Positions 5,354-11,141 of a stretch of DNA of 11,141 bases are shown here, piece after piece; within the stretch, counting starts at the first letter, position 1; each line of letters begins with the position of its first letter. The DNA is taken from the NCBI GenBank assembly GCA_023441125.1, contig JAEZQV010000475.1:1-11141 (forward strand), read 5' to 3'. Made by a program: the position numbers and the translations under genes. Below the pieces are notes generated by a model that was given only the letters and a program-made list of their open reading frames with translations, had not been told where the DNA came from and made no database searches. The DNA comes from Bacillota bacterium (GTDB lineage: Bacteria > Bacillota_C > Negativicutes > Sporomusales > Sporomusaceae).

Positions 5354-6406
5354 ATGAAACTCTCTGCTAAATACATTGGAATACTGTTGGCTGCCCTGAT
5401 TATCGCCGTAGGGGCCGGCTTGTACTACTATTTTCACCACTATGACATATCTACCGACAGTGCAGCTATTGACGGGCATGCTGCGCTAGTAAGTCCCAAG
5501 GTCCAAGGCTATGTAAAAAATTTATACATTGAAGATAATCAAGCTGTCAAGGCTGGCGAGGTATTGCTGGAAATCGACCCTGCCGATTACCGGATACGCC
5601 GTGACCGTGCCAGGGCAGCCCTGGCAGCCGCTAAAGCGGCACTGGCCGCAGCAGTTCATAATAGAGCAACAACTGCAGTTGCTGCCCCGGCCAATGAAGC
5701 TGCCATTGCCGCGCAGGCTGTTTCGGCAACTGCGATTTGGGAAAAATCAGCAAACGACAGACAACGCATGGAAAACTTGTTTGCCGCCGGCGCCTGTTCA
5801 CAGCAGCAGCGTGATCAGGCGATCGCCACCGAAAGAGCAGATCGCGCTACATTGGAAAAGCTTAGAGCCGACCTCAGATCAGCTTCGACCGCTCCCGATG
5901 TTATTGCCGCTGCCCAAAATACCAGCGAACAATTGCAGGCCCGGGTTCAGCAGGCCGAGGCCGATCTTGCGCAAGCAGAAAGCGATTTGTTAAACACTAA
6001 AATCATTGCGCCTATGGATGGCCGGATTATTAAGTGCAATATTGAAGCAGGCAACTATGTACAGACCGGCCAGCAACTGGCCTCACTTGTCGGCACCGAC
6101 CTGTGGGTGGTGGCCAATTTTAAAGAAACTCAGTTAGAACGCATAGAGCCCGGCCAACCGGTGGATATCCGCATAGATGCTTATCCCAATGTGGTGCTGC
6201 AAGGCAAGGTAGATAGCCTTCAGTCCGGCACAGGCGCTCGTTTTTCCCTCTTTCCCGCAGAAAATGCCACCGGCAACTTTATAAAAATAGTCCAGCGTGT
6301 ACCGGTAAAGATTGTGTTTGATACTCCGCCGGATGATAAACTTCATCTGGGACTGGGGATGTCCGTAATTCCCACTGTACATACAGAAAGTACGGCCGCC
6401 AAATGA
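5354..6406 (+). CDS. emrA: EmrA/HlyD-family membrane fusion protein of a multidrug efflux pump
   Basis: This 350-residue periplasmic adaptor couples an inner-membrane MFS pump to an outer-membrane channel. One membrane anchor lies at about residues 7-28, with the rest outside the cytoplasm. A split lipoyl/barrel-sandwich domain follows (VSPKVQGYVKNLYIEDNQAV at 46-65 and IIAPMDGRIIKCNIEAGNYV at 217-236). Between them, about 80-215, is an Ala/Gln/Arg-rich coiled-coil hairpin. The beta-barrel part contains LWVVANFKETQLERI (250-264), and ARFSLFPAENATGNFIKIVQ (295-314) is the strong EmrA signature. AAGGA (5342-5346) lies 7 bp before the ATG. The stop overlaps the emrB start, so translation is coupled. 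Control by the upstream MarR protein is inferred from the palindromes. The adaptor implies an outer membrane, though no TolC-like gene is visible here. Confidence 0.95.
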   Translation: MKLSAKYIGILLAALIIAVGAGLYYYFHHYDISTDSAAIDGHAALVSPKVQGYVKNLYIEDNQAVKAGEVLLEIDPADYRIRRDRARAALAAAKAALAAAVHNRATTAVAAPANEAAIAAQAVSATAIWEKSANDRQRMENLFAAGACSQQQRDQAIATERADRATLEKLRADLRSASTAPDVIAAAQNTSEQLQARVQQAEADLAQAESDLLNTKIIAPMDGRIIKCNIEAGNYVQTGQQLASLVGTDLWVVANFKETQLERIEPGQPVDIRIDAYPNVVLQGKVDSLQSGTGARFSLFPAENATGNFIKIVQRVPVKIVFDTPPDDKLHLGLGMSVIPTVHTESTAAK

Positions 6407-7953
6407 TGGCTGCTTCTTCTGTAAAAATGAATCCCTACGTAGTAGCCAGTGTTGTCAGCCTGGCCGCTTTTATTGAACTGCTGGACACAACGATTGCCAA
6501 TGTTGCCCTTTCGCATATTGCCGGCTCCCTGGGGGCCGGATCAGAGGAAAGCACGTGGGTTTTGACTGCGTATATTATCTCGAATGCCATTATCATGCCG
6601 ATTTCCGGCTGGCTGTCAGGCGTTATGGGCCGCAAAAACTTTTTTATGCTCTGTATCGGCGGCTTTGTTGTTACTTCGTTTTTGTGCGGCATTGCCACAT
6701 CGCTGCCCATGCTGGTCCTGTTCCGCCTGCTGCAGGGTGTGGCGGGCGGCGGTCTGCAGCCTGTGCAGCAAGCCATTATCCGTGACAGCTTTCCGCCGGA
6801 AAAGCTGGGAATCGCCTTCGGCATTACCGGCCTGTCCATGGTCCTGGCGCCGATCATCGGGCCGGCACTGGGCGGATTTATCACTGATAATTATAGCTGG
6901 CGCTGGATTTTTTTAATCAACGTGCCCATCGGCATAGTAACGCTACTCTTAGTACAGGTACTTGTCCAGGAGCCGGAAACCATGAAAAAAATAAAAAGCT
7001 CTATCGATTATATCGGACTGGCACTCATCGCCATCGGCTTAGGCGCTCTGCAAATCGTGCTGGATAAGGGCCAGCAGGAGGACTGGTTTGACAGCACTTT
7101 TATCGTAAGTTTAGCCTGCATCTCTTTTATAAGCCTGCTCCTGGCAGTTTACTGGCTGTGGCAGCAAAGAGAGCCGATCGTCGACCTAAGGCTGCTGGCA
7201 ATCCCCAGTTTTAGCCTCCCCGGCATTATCCTTTTCTTCGTTGGCTTTACGCTGTGGAGTGCCACTTCATTACTGCCGATGATGGTACAGGAGGATTTTG
7301 GCTATAATGCGACTTTATCGGGCCTTGTGCTTTCGCCCAGCGCGATATTCCCGCTCTTTATGATGCCGTTTGTGGGCAAACTGGTAAATTGGATCGAAAC
7401 CCGCTATCTCATATCTTTCGGCCTGTTTATTAATGCCATCGGCATGTGGCTAACAAGCCTGGTCACACCGCAGACCGATTATACCACCTTTGCCATCGCC
7501 CGGTGTTTTCAGACGGCAGGCCTGCCTTTTCTGTTTGTCCCGGCAACTACGTTAGCCTTTTCAAGAATTCCCCGGGAGAAAAGCAGCAACGCTTCGGCCA
7601 TCGTGTCCTTACTGCGGAATTTAGGTGGCAGCATCGGCATTTCATTAGCTACCAGCACTCTGATATATCACCGGCAAATAGAGCAGTCAAATCTGGTGCA
7701 GCACCTGACAACCGCCGCTCCTGGCTATAGCCGTTCCCTTGCCGCCTATACACAGACCATACAAAATTTAGGCATACCGGGAGCAGAAGCAGCCGCAAAA
7801 GCCATGGGGCAGGTATATCGGCAGCTCCTGCACCAGGCCAGCCTGCTTGCGTACCGGGACACCTTCAGTATTGTCGCTGCCATTTTATTTATACTGAGTG
7901 TCACTGCTCTGCTTTTGCCAAGTAAAAACTTTAGTAAACAGGAGGGGGCTTAA
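6403..7953 (+). CDS. emrB: EmrB-type MFS multidrug transporter (DHA2, 14 helices)
   Basis: This 516-residue inner-membrane proton antiporter of the DHA2 family exports hydrophobic drugs together with EmrA. Family motifs are clear: LDTTIANVAL (28-37, motif D1), GWLSGVMGRK (69-78, motif A), LFRLLQGVAGGGLQP (106-120, motif B), and GLSMVLAPIIGPALGGF (143-159, antiporter motif C), followed by WRWIFLINVPIG. Length and hydrophobic pattern fit 14 membrane helices. The start overlaps emrA: ATG at 6403 overlaps the emrA TGA by 4 bp, and a second ATG at 6406 overlaps it by one base, so either may be used. The SWIM-domain gene begins 4 bp after its stop. Family assignment is firm; the drugs carried are unknown. 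Confidence 0.96.
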   Translation: MMAASSVKMNPYVVASVVSLAAFIELLDTTIANVALSHIAGSLGAGSEESTWVLTAYIISNAIIMPISGWLSGVMGRKNFFMLCIGGFVVTSFLCGIATSLPMLVLFRLLQGVAGGGLQPVQQAIIRDSFPPEKLGIAFGITGLSMVLAPIIGPALGGFITDNYSWRWIFLINVPIGIVTLLLVQVLVQEPETMKKIKSSIDYIGLALIAIGLGALQIVLDKGQQEDWFDSTFIVSLACISFISLLLAVYWLWQQREPIVDLRLLAIPSFSLPGIILFFVGFTLWSATSLLPMMVQEDFGYNATLSGLVLSPSAIFPLFMMPFVGKLVNWIETRYLISFGLFINAIGMWLTSLVTPQTDYTTFAIARCFQTAGLPFLFVPATTLAFSRIPREKSSNASAIVSLLRNLGGSIGISLATSTLIYHRQIEQSNLVQHLTTAAPGYSRSLAAYTQTIQNLGIPGAEAAAKAMGQVYRQLLHQASLLAYRDTFSIVAAILFILSVTALLLPSKNFSKQEGA

Positions 7954-7957
7954 TCCC

Positions 7958-8200
7958 ATGCAAAACAGGCTCATTGCGCAAGGCTATGACTGCTGCTGGA
8001 ACGGCGCAGTGCAGGAATTAACCCGGATCGGGGCAGCAACCTATCAGGCCAGGATTACTATTGAAGAAAACTATGCCGTTACTCTGAAACTGGATGCAAG
8101 CGGTGCAATTCTTTGGACCCATTGCAAATGCACCTGTTCCCATAGTCCCTGCTGCAAACATATAGCGGCCGCCTATGTGGCTCTTGCGCAGCCAAAATAG
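7958..8200 (+). CDS. Small stand-alone SWIM zinc-finger protein
   Basis: This 80-residue protein carries a SWIM-type zinc motif near its end: HCKCTCSHSPCCKHIAAAY (55-73) fits the CxC...CxH pattern, using C56/C58 or C58/C60 with C66 and H68, followed by the usual Ile-Ala. The region before it (TRIGAATYQARITI, then YAVTLKLDASGAI) looks like the strands that precede SWIM domains. SWIM domains bind DNA or protein and normally sit inside larger proteins such as SWI2/SNF2 helicases or MuDR transposases; here nothing else is attached. The start is the ATG at 7958, with GGAGGGGG at 7941-7948 nine bp before it and only 4 bp after the emrB stop, so it belongs to the efflux operon. Upstream in-frame codons would run into emrB. 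Function unknown; a regulatory or zinc/redox-sensing role is speculation. Confidence 0.85.
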   Translation: MQNRLIAQGYDCCWNGAVQELTRIGAATYQARITIEENYAVTLKLDASGAILWTHCKCTCSHSPCCKHIAAAYVALAQPK

Positions 8201-8304
8201 CTCAGCACGTTAACTAAAGGGGGGAGGCCGTGATTTTATAGGTTTGGCCGGAAGCCGGCAGGCAAGATATCTATTCAATATTTGCAAACGGAGGAGCAAA
8301 AAAA

Positions 8305-8940
8305 TTGGACTTTGCCAAGGCATGCGCCTATATCGAAAGCTTGTATAAAAAAAGAAAATTAACGCAAAAGCAATATATTAAAGCTACGGCGTTAAAAAAT
8401 TTCGGACCGGTAATTGATGACGATGTGGCCAGAATGCTGCAAGTGTTAATCACTTTACTCAGGCCGGAAAAAATCCTGGAGATTGGAACAAGCGTAGGCT
8501 TTTCAACTGTTTCCATGGCCAAAGCAGTGCAGCCTTACGGTGGTAAAATAACTACAATTGAATTTGATGCGAAAGTGGCTGAGCAAGCCATCGAGAATTT
8601 TGCGCGGGAAAAGGTAATAGACCAGATCGAGGTCATAATCGGCGACGCCAGCGAAATGGTCCCGCTATTGAATGAAGAGTATGATTTGATCTTTCAGGAT
8701 GTCGGCGATAAGCGCCTGTATGCTGCGCTGCTTGATGACTGTGTCAGACTGCTTAAGCCAGGCGGAGTGCTGCTGGCCGAAGATACCCTCTTGCCGGTTA
8801 CCCTGCTGCCGGTTTTTAAATGGGCAAAAATGCGAGAAGCCTTAGCTGCATTTAATAAAAAAGTAGCCGGCTGCCCGCTGCTGGAGAGTACGCTGTTGCC
8901 GGTCGGCGATGGGCTTACGGTAGCGGTAAAAAGAGAGTAG
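8305..8940 (+). CDS. Class I SAM-dependent O-methyltransferase-like protein (family 3)
   Basis: This 211-residue protein resembles caffeoyl-CoA/catechol-type O-methyltransferases, which methylate hydroxyl groups using S-adenosylmethionine and a divalent metal. The SAM loop is ILEIGTSVGFS (57-67), the acidic ribose contact is E86 in TTIEFD, and GDASEMVP (113-120) is the adenine-side motif. The metal site is unusual: the family's DxDKxxY appears as DVGDKRLY (132-139) with one extra residue, and the later Asp-Asn pair is EDT (159-161). Metal use or substrate may therefore differ. The start is a TTG at 8305, with GGAGG at 8290-8294 ten bp before it. The 104-bp gap upstream holds a purine run (8217-8227) followed by a GTG with a stop two codons later, a 5-bp hairpin (GCCGG/CCGGC) and no clear promoter. 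The flavoprotein gene follows after 19 bp. Confidence 0.88.
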   Translation: MDFAKACAYIESLYKKRKLTQKQYIKATALKNFGPVIDDDVARMLQVLITLLRPEKILEIGTSVGFSTVSMAKAVQPYGGKITTIEFDAKVAEQAIENFAREKVIDQIEVIIGDASEMVPLLNEEYDLIFQDVGDKRLYAALLDDCVRLLKPGGVLLAEDTLLPVTLLPVFKWAKMREALAAFNKKVAGCPLLESTLLPVGDGLTVAVKRE

Positions 8941-8959
8941 GAAAATAGGGGGAATTAAC

Positions 8960-9514
8960 ATGAAAATAATGGCTTTTGTCGGTAGTCCCAGAAAGAACGG
9001 CAATACTGCCAAAATAGTACATGCTGTTTGTAAAGGCGCGCAAGCAAGCGGGCATGCGGTTGAAATCTACAATCTGACGGAAATGGATAATCGGGGCTGT
9101 AGCGCCTGCGATGCCTGCCAGGTAGGGAAGGTTGATTTTTGTTCAATTGATGACAAGTTAACAACCCTGTTGCCGCAAATTGCAACGGCAGACTACCTCA
9201 TTGTGGGAACGCCGATATACATGCTGCAGGTTAGCGGCGCAACAAAAAATTTCCTTGACAGATTACGGCCGTTTTTAAAGCGGGATCTGACTGCCAAACA
9301 CTTGCCGGGAAAAAAATATATAACAGTGACCTGCAGCGGCGCACCGGCGGCAGCCTTCAGCAATGTAACGGATTATCTCAATCAGTTTTTTGCTTACTTT
9401 GGGATGGAAAATACTGGCAATATCGTTGTCGGTGACTTACAGGACCAAGATGATATTAAGCGGCGGTTCAAAATTTTGGAGGAAGCTGCAGCAATAGGCA
9501 GCAAATTAAGGTAG
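8960..9514 (+). CDS. Flavodoxin-fold NAD(P)H reductase, iron-sulfur flavoprotein (Isf)-like
   Basis: This 184-residue protein has the NADPH-dependent FMN reductase/flavodoxin-like fold. The FMN phosphate loop is GSPRKNGNTA (8-17), and the isoalloxazine side is GTPIYMLQVSGATKNFLDR (83-101). Four cysteines, C47, C50, C53 and C61, fit the CX2CX2CX7C arrangement used by iron-sulfur flavoproteins to hold a [4Fe-4S] cluster, followed by IDDK where the family often has DDM. Such proteins are common in strict anaerobes and pass electrons to quinones, oxygen species or other acceptors. The ribosome-binding site AGGGGGA (8947-8953) lies 7 bp before the ATG. The gene lies between a methyltransferase and a dehydrogenase in a tight run. 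The fold is sure; the cluster is inferred from cysteine spacing, and a plain FMN reductase with metal-free cysteines remains possible. Confidence 0.9.
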   Translation: MKIMAFVGSPRKNGNTAKIVHAVCKGAQASGHAVEIYNLTEMDNRGCSACDACQVGKVDFCSIDDKLTTLLPQIATADYLIVGTPIYMLQVSGATKNFLDRLRPFLKRDLTAKHLPGKKYITVTCSGAPAAAFSNVTDYLNQFFAYFGMENTGNIVVGDLQDQDDIKRRFKILEEAAAIGSKLR

Positions 9515-9555
9515 GCATTGCAACTGAAAAATATTAATTGAGAGGTGGACGGTAA

Positions 9556-10317
9556 ATGAAAATGTCGGGAAATACAATACTCATTACCGGTGGCGGCTCC
9601 GGCATCGGGCTGGCTTTTGCGGAACGCTTTATAAAACGGGGGAATCAGGTAATTATTTGCGGGCGCCGTGAAAGCGTGCTGCAAGAAGCAGCCCGAAAAT
9701 TTCCGGGCATCATTGCCCGCAGCTGTGATTTGACGGTCGAATCCGAGCGTATCGCCTTATTTGATTGGGTAACAGCGAATTATCCCGCGGTAAATGCAGT
9801 AGTCAATAATGCCGGCATTCTACAGCGTTTCAATGTGTTAAAAGCAGATGCAAAGTATAATTGGAACTACTTTGCTAAAGAAATTACGGCAAATCTTGAG
9901 GCCCCTGTCCAGCTTTGCCTGCTGTTCGCACCCTTCTTTGCGGCAAAAGGTGCGGCGGCGATGATTAATGTAACGTCCGGACTGGCCTTTACACCGCTGG
10001 CGGTTACGCCGATTTATTCGGCCACAAAAGCGGCGCTGCATTCTTTCACTATGAGCCTGCGGCACCAGCTTGCGGCTACCTCTGTGGAAGTGATCGAAGT
10101 AGTACCGCCGGCAGTAGCGACCGATTTAAACGGAACCTGGCTGCATACGCAGGTAGAACCGTTAGCTGCTTTCGCCGACGGCATTTTTCAAGGCCTGGAA
10201 GCAGGTAAAACGGAAATTGGCTACAGCACTTCCGCAGACCGCCTGCGCATGTCACGGGATGATATTGACATGTACGCAGAAAAGTTATATAACGCAATGA
10301 AAGCTTCCATCGAATAA
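9556..10317 (+). CDS. Short-chain dehydrogenase/reductase (SDR), DltE-like
   Basis: This 253-residue classical SDR has all the key residues: the nucleotide loop TGGGSGIG (11-18), D58 in CDLT, NNAG (84-87), and the catalytic S141 with Y154 and K158 in YSATK. The arginines in CGRRES (35-40), after strand two, favour NADP(H) over NAD(H). It oxidises or reduces a hydroxyl/carbonyl group on a small substrate in the cytoplasm. The C-terminal part (VVPPAVATDLNG, then a helical tail) looks like the DltE-type branch, a resemblance without a known reaction. GAGGTGG at 9542-9548 lies 7 bp before the ATG at 9556; a second ATG at 9562 is too far. It is the last gene of the methyltransferase-flavoprotein-SDR run, and a strong terminator follows. 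Confidence 0.93.
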   Translation: MKMSGNTILITGGGSGIGLAFAERFIKRGNQVIICGRRESVLQEAARKFPGIIARSCDLTVESERIALFDWVTANYPAVNAVVNNAGILQRFNVLKADAKYNWNYFAKEITANLEAPVQLCLLFAPFFAAKGAAAMINVTSGLAFTPLAVTPIYSATKAALHSFTMSLRHQLAATSVEVIEVVPPAVATDLNGTWLHTQVEPLAAFADGIFQGLEAGKTEIGYSTSADRLRMSRDDIDMYAEKLYNAMKASIE

Positions 10318-10331
10318 TAGTACTCAATTTT

Positions 10332-10371
10332 GGCCTCAAACCCTGCTGTTTCAGGGTTTGAGGCCTTGTTT
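10332..10371 (+). terminator. Strong intrinsic terminator after the SDR gene
   Basis: GGCCTCAAACCCTG (10332-10345) and CAGGGTTTGAGGCC (10352-10365) form 14 perfect pairs around a six-base loop, followed by TTGTTTT. It lies 14 bp after the SDR stop. The minus-strand side lacks a T run, so it acts on plus-strand transcription. Confidence 0.9.
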
Positions 10372-10377
10372 TACAGA

Positions 10378-10449
10378 TGCCGGGAGCGAAAGACCGGCAC
10401 TGGCACTATTCGCAAAAAAACATAGCTACCTGGTGTCGGTAGGGTATGT
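10378..10449. repeat. Two hairpins upstream of the TauE-type gene
   Basis: TGCCGG (10378-10383) pairs with CCGGCA (10394-10399). A second dyad has outer arms ACATA (10420-10424) and TATGT (10445-10449) and inner arms CTACC (10426-10430) and GGTAG (10438-10442). The second ends 21 bp before the TATAAT at 10471, where an activator or repressor site might lie. Both may be chance or part of a leader; I recognise no riboswitch class. Confidence 0.35.
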
Positions 10450-10470
10450 CCTCAATTGTCCATTCCGCAG

Positions 10471-10481
10471 TATAATATAAT
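10471..10481 (+). promoter_or_regulatory. Tandem TATAAT boxes, likely promoter region of the TauE-type gene
   Basis: Two overlapping perfect -10 hexamers lie at 10471-10476 and 10476-10481, 53-63 bp before the ATG. No good -35 lies at 17 bp; TTGTCC at 10456-10461 is too close to either. An activator-dependent promoter is possible. The strong terminator upstream means this gene needs its own promoter. Confidence 0.5.
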
Positions 10482-10533
10482 TGAACTCTGGTAAAGTTGT
10501 TGTAACGATATTGCATTCTACGGAGGAAAATAT

Positions 10534-11141
10534 ATGTTAATTATTCTTGTAATGTTCATCATGGGACTTATGCTTGGCTTTGTCGGCGCCAGCGGTGCGG
10601 GCGTCGTCATCTCGGTACTGTCCGTCGTGTTTGGCATCCCGCTTCATACCGCGCTGGGGACATCGCTGGGGGCGATGGTGTTTACCGCAGTCTCAGGCAC
10701 GTACAGCCATTACCGGGAGAAGAATGTTGATGTTAAATGCGGGATTGCTATCGGCCTGTTTGGCGCAGCCGGGGCGTTGCTGGGATCAAAGCTCGCCGGT
10801 TTGCTGCCGGCCGGCGACCTAAAATGGCTGACTGCCGGGATGCTGTTCGCATCGGCTCTTTTGCTCGCGATCCGGGTGTATTTCCCGGAATGGATAGAAG
10901 CTTTTGCGCACGAAGGGGCGTCGCCAATCGGGACGAGGTACTGGCTCGCCGCCGGCGGCGTGGGTCTCGTCTCGGGCATTCTGTCCGGCACCTTCGGGAT
11001 AGGCGGCATGCCGTATATTTTAATCGGGCTGCTGACTATTTTCAATATGCCGGTTCATCAGGCAGCAGGCACAACCATGCTCATCTCGCTGCCAATTGCC
11101 CTTTTCGGCGGGATCGGTTATCTTATGAACGGCCATTTGGA
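10534..11141 (+). CDS. TauE/SafE family membrane exporter (3' end outside the window)
   Basis: The frame opens at ATG 10534, with GGAGG at 10522-10526 seven bp before it, and stays open to the end of the window, giving 202 residues of an unfinished protein. The family (formerly DUF81) are membrane transporters linked to export of sulfite, sulfoacetate or other organic anions. Visible features are a hydrophobic first helix with GLMLGFVGASGAGVVISVL (11-29), HTALGTSLGAMVF (38-50) as the conserved Thr-Ser-Leu helix, and the repeated second half SGILSGTFGIGGMPYILIGL. That half contains the family GxFGxGGxxxxxP-like motif, followed by HQAAGTTMLISLP. The internal symmetry shows two homologous halves. 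About 60 or more residues are missing beyond the window. Substrate unknown; no sulfur-metabolism gene is visible nearby. Confidence 0.9.
   Translation, partial: MLIILVMFIMGLMLGFVGASGAGVVISVLSVVFGIPLHTALGTSLGAMVFTAVSGTYSHYREKNVDVKCGIAIGLFGAAGALLGSKLAGLLPAGDLKWLTAGMLFASALLLAIRVYFPEWIEAFAHEGASPIGTRYWLAAGGVGLVSGILSGTFGIGGMPYILIGLLTIFNMPVHQAAGTTMLISLPIALFGGIGYLMNGHL

Noticed and set aside
8217..8240. Purine-rich ribosome-binding-like run followed by GTG at 8230
   Set aside because: The frame stops after GTG ATT TTA, so it encodes nothing useful.
10710..11045. 111-residue minus-strand frame inside the TauE-type gene, and the 82-residue plus-strand frame at 10574-10822
   Set aside because: Both are shadows of the open TauE/SafE frame starting at 10534, which has family motifs and a good ribosome-binding site.
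1..11141. CRISPR arrays, tRNA or rRNA genes, insertion sequences and prophage genes
   Set aside because: None seen on reading both strands: no regularly spaced long direct repeats, no transposase motifs and no tRNA-like cloverleaf signals.

Overview
The window looks like a mid-GC chromosomal segment of a Firmicute. Nearly every gene has a strong Shine-Dalgarno (GGAGG type), two genes start with TTG, and intrinsic terminators are present. An EmrA-type membrane fusion protein paired with EmrB usually serves a double-membraned cell. My best guess is therefore a diderm Firmicute of the Negativicutes (Sporomusa/Pelosinus-like). That is inference; there is no rRNA or marker gene here to prove it. 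No tRNA, rRNA, CRISPR array, insertion sequence or prophage gene was seen.

Region 1 (1-2862, + strand) holds the C-terminal end of an unrecognised protein, a RidA enamine deaminase, a PLP-dependent dehydratase most like the EutB/threonine dehydratase group, and a PanB-like ketopantoate hydroxymethyltransferase with unusual residues. Dehydratase and RidA fit together chemically, because the first releases enamine/imine intermediates and the second hydrolyses them. PanB also acts on a 2-oxo acid, so the cluster may be a small amino-acid or 2-oxo-acid pathway rather than plain pantothenate synthesis. It ends in one or two candidate hairpin terminators.

Region 2 (3047-4453, - strand) is an Lrp/AsnC-type regulator (TTG start) followed by an EamA/DMT exporter, probably one operon. 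Upstream of the regulator are three copies of an AGAATnATATTCT dyad with centres exactly 31 bp apart. The first touches the -35 box. This is a good candidate for an autoregulatory array.

Region 3 (4679-8200, + strand) is a drug-efflux locus: marR-type regulator, emrA, emrB (4-bp overlap) and an 80-residue SWIM zinc-finger protein 4 bp after emrB. A near-consensus promoter with a dyad at its start site precedes the regulator. Two almost identical copies of a related palindrome lie before emrA, 74 bp apart, and a hairpin followed by eight T residues lies between them. The regulator probably controls itself and the pump.

Region 4 (8305-10317, + strand) is a closely spaced run of an O-methyltransferase-like protein (TTG start), an iron-sulfur-flavoprotein-like reductase and a short-chain dehydrogenase, closed by a 14-bp perfect hairpin terminator. 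Region 5 (10534 to the end) is the start of a TauE/SafE-type membrane exporter that runs off the window, behind an AT-rich promoter-like region with two imperfect hairpins.
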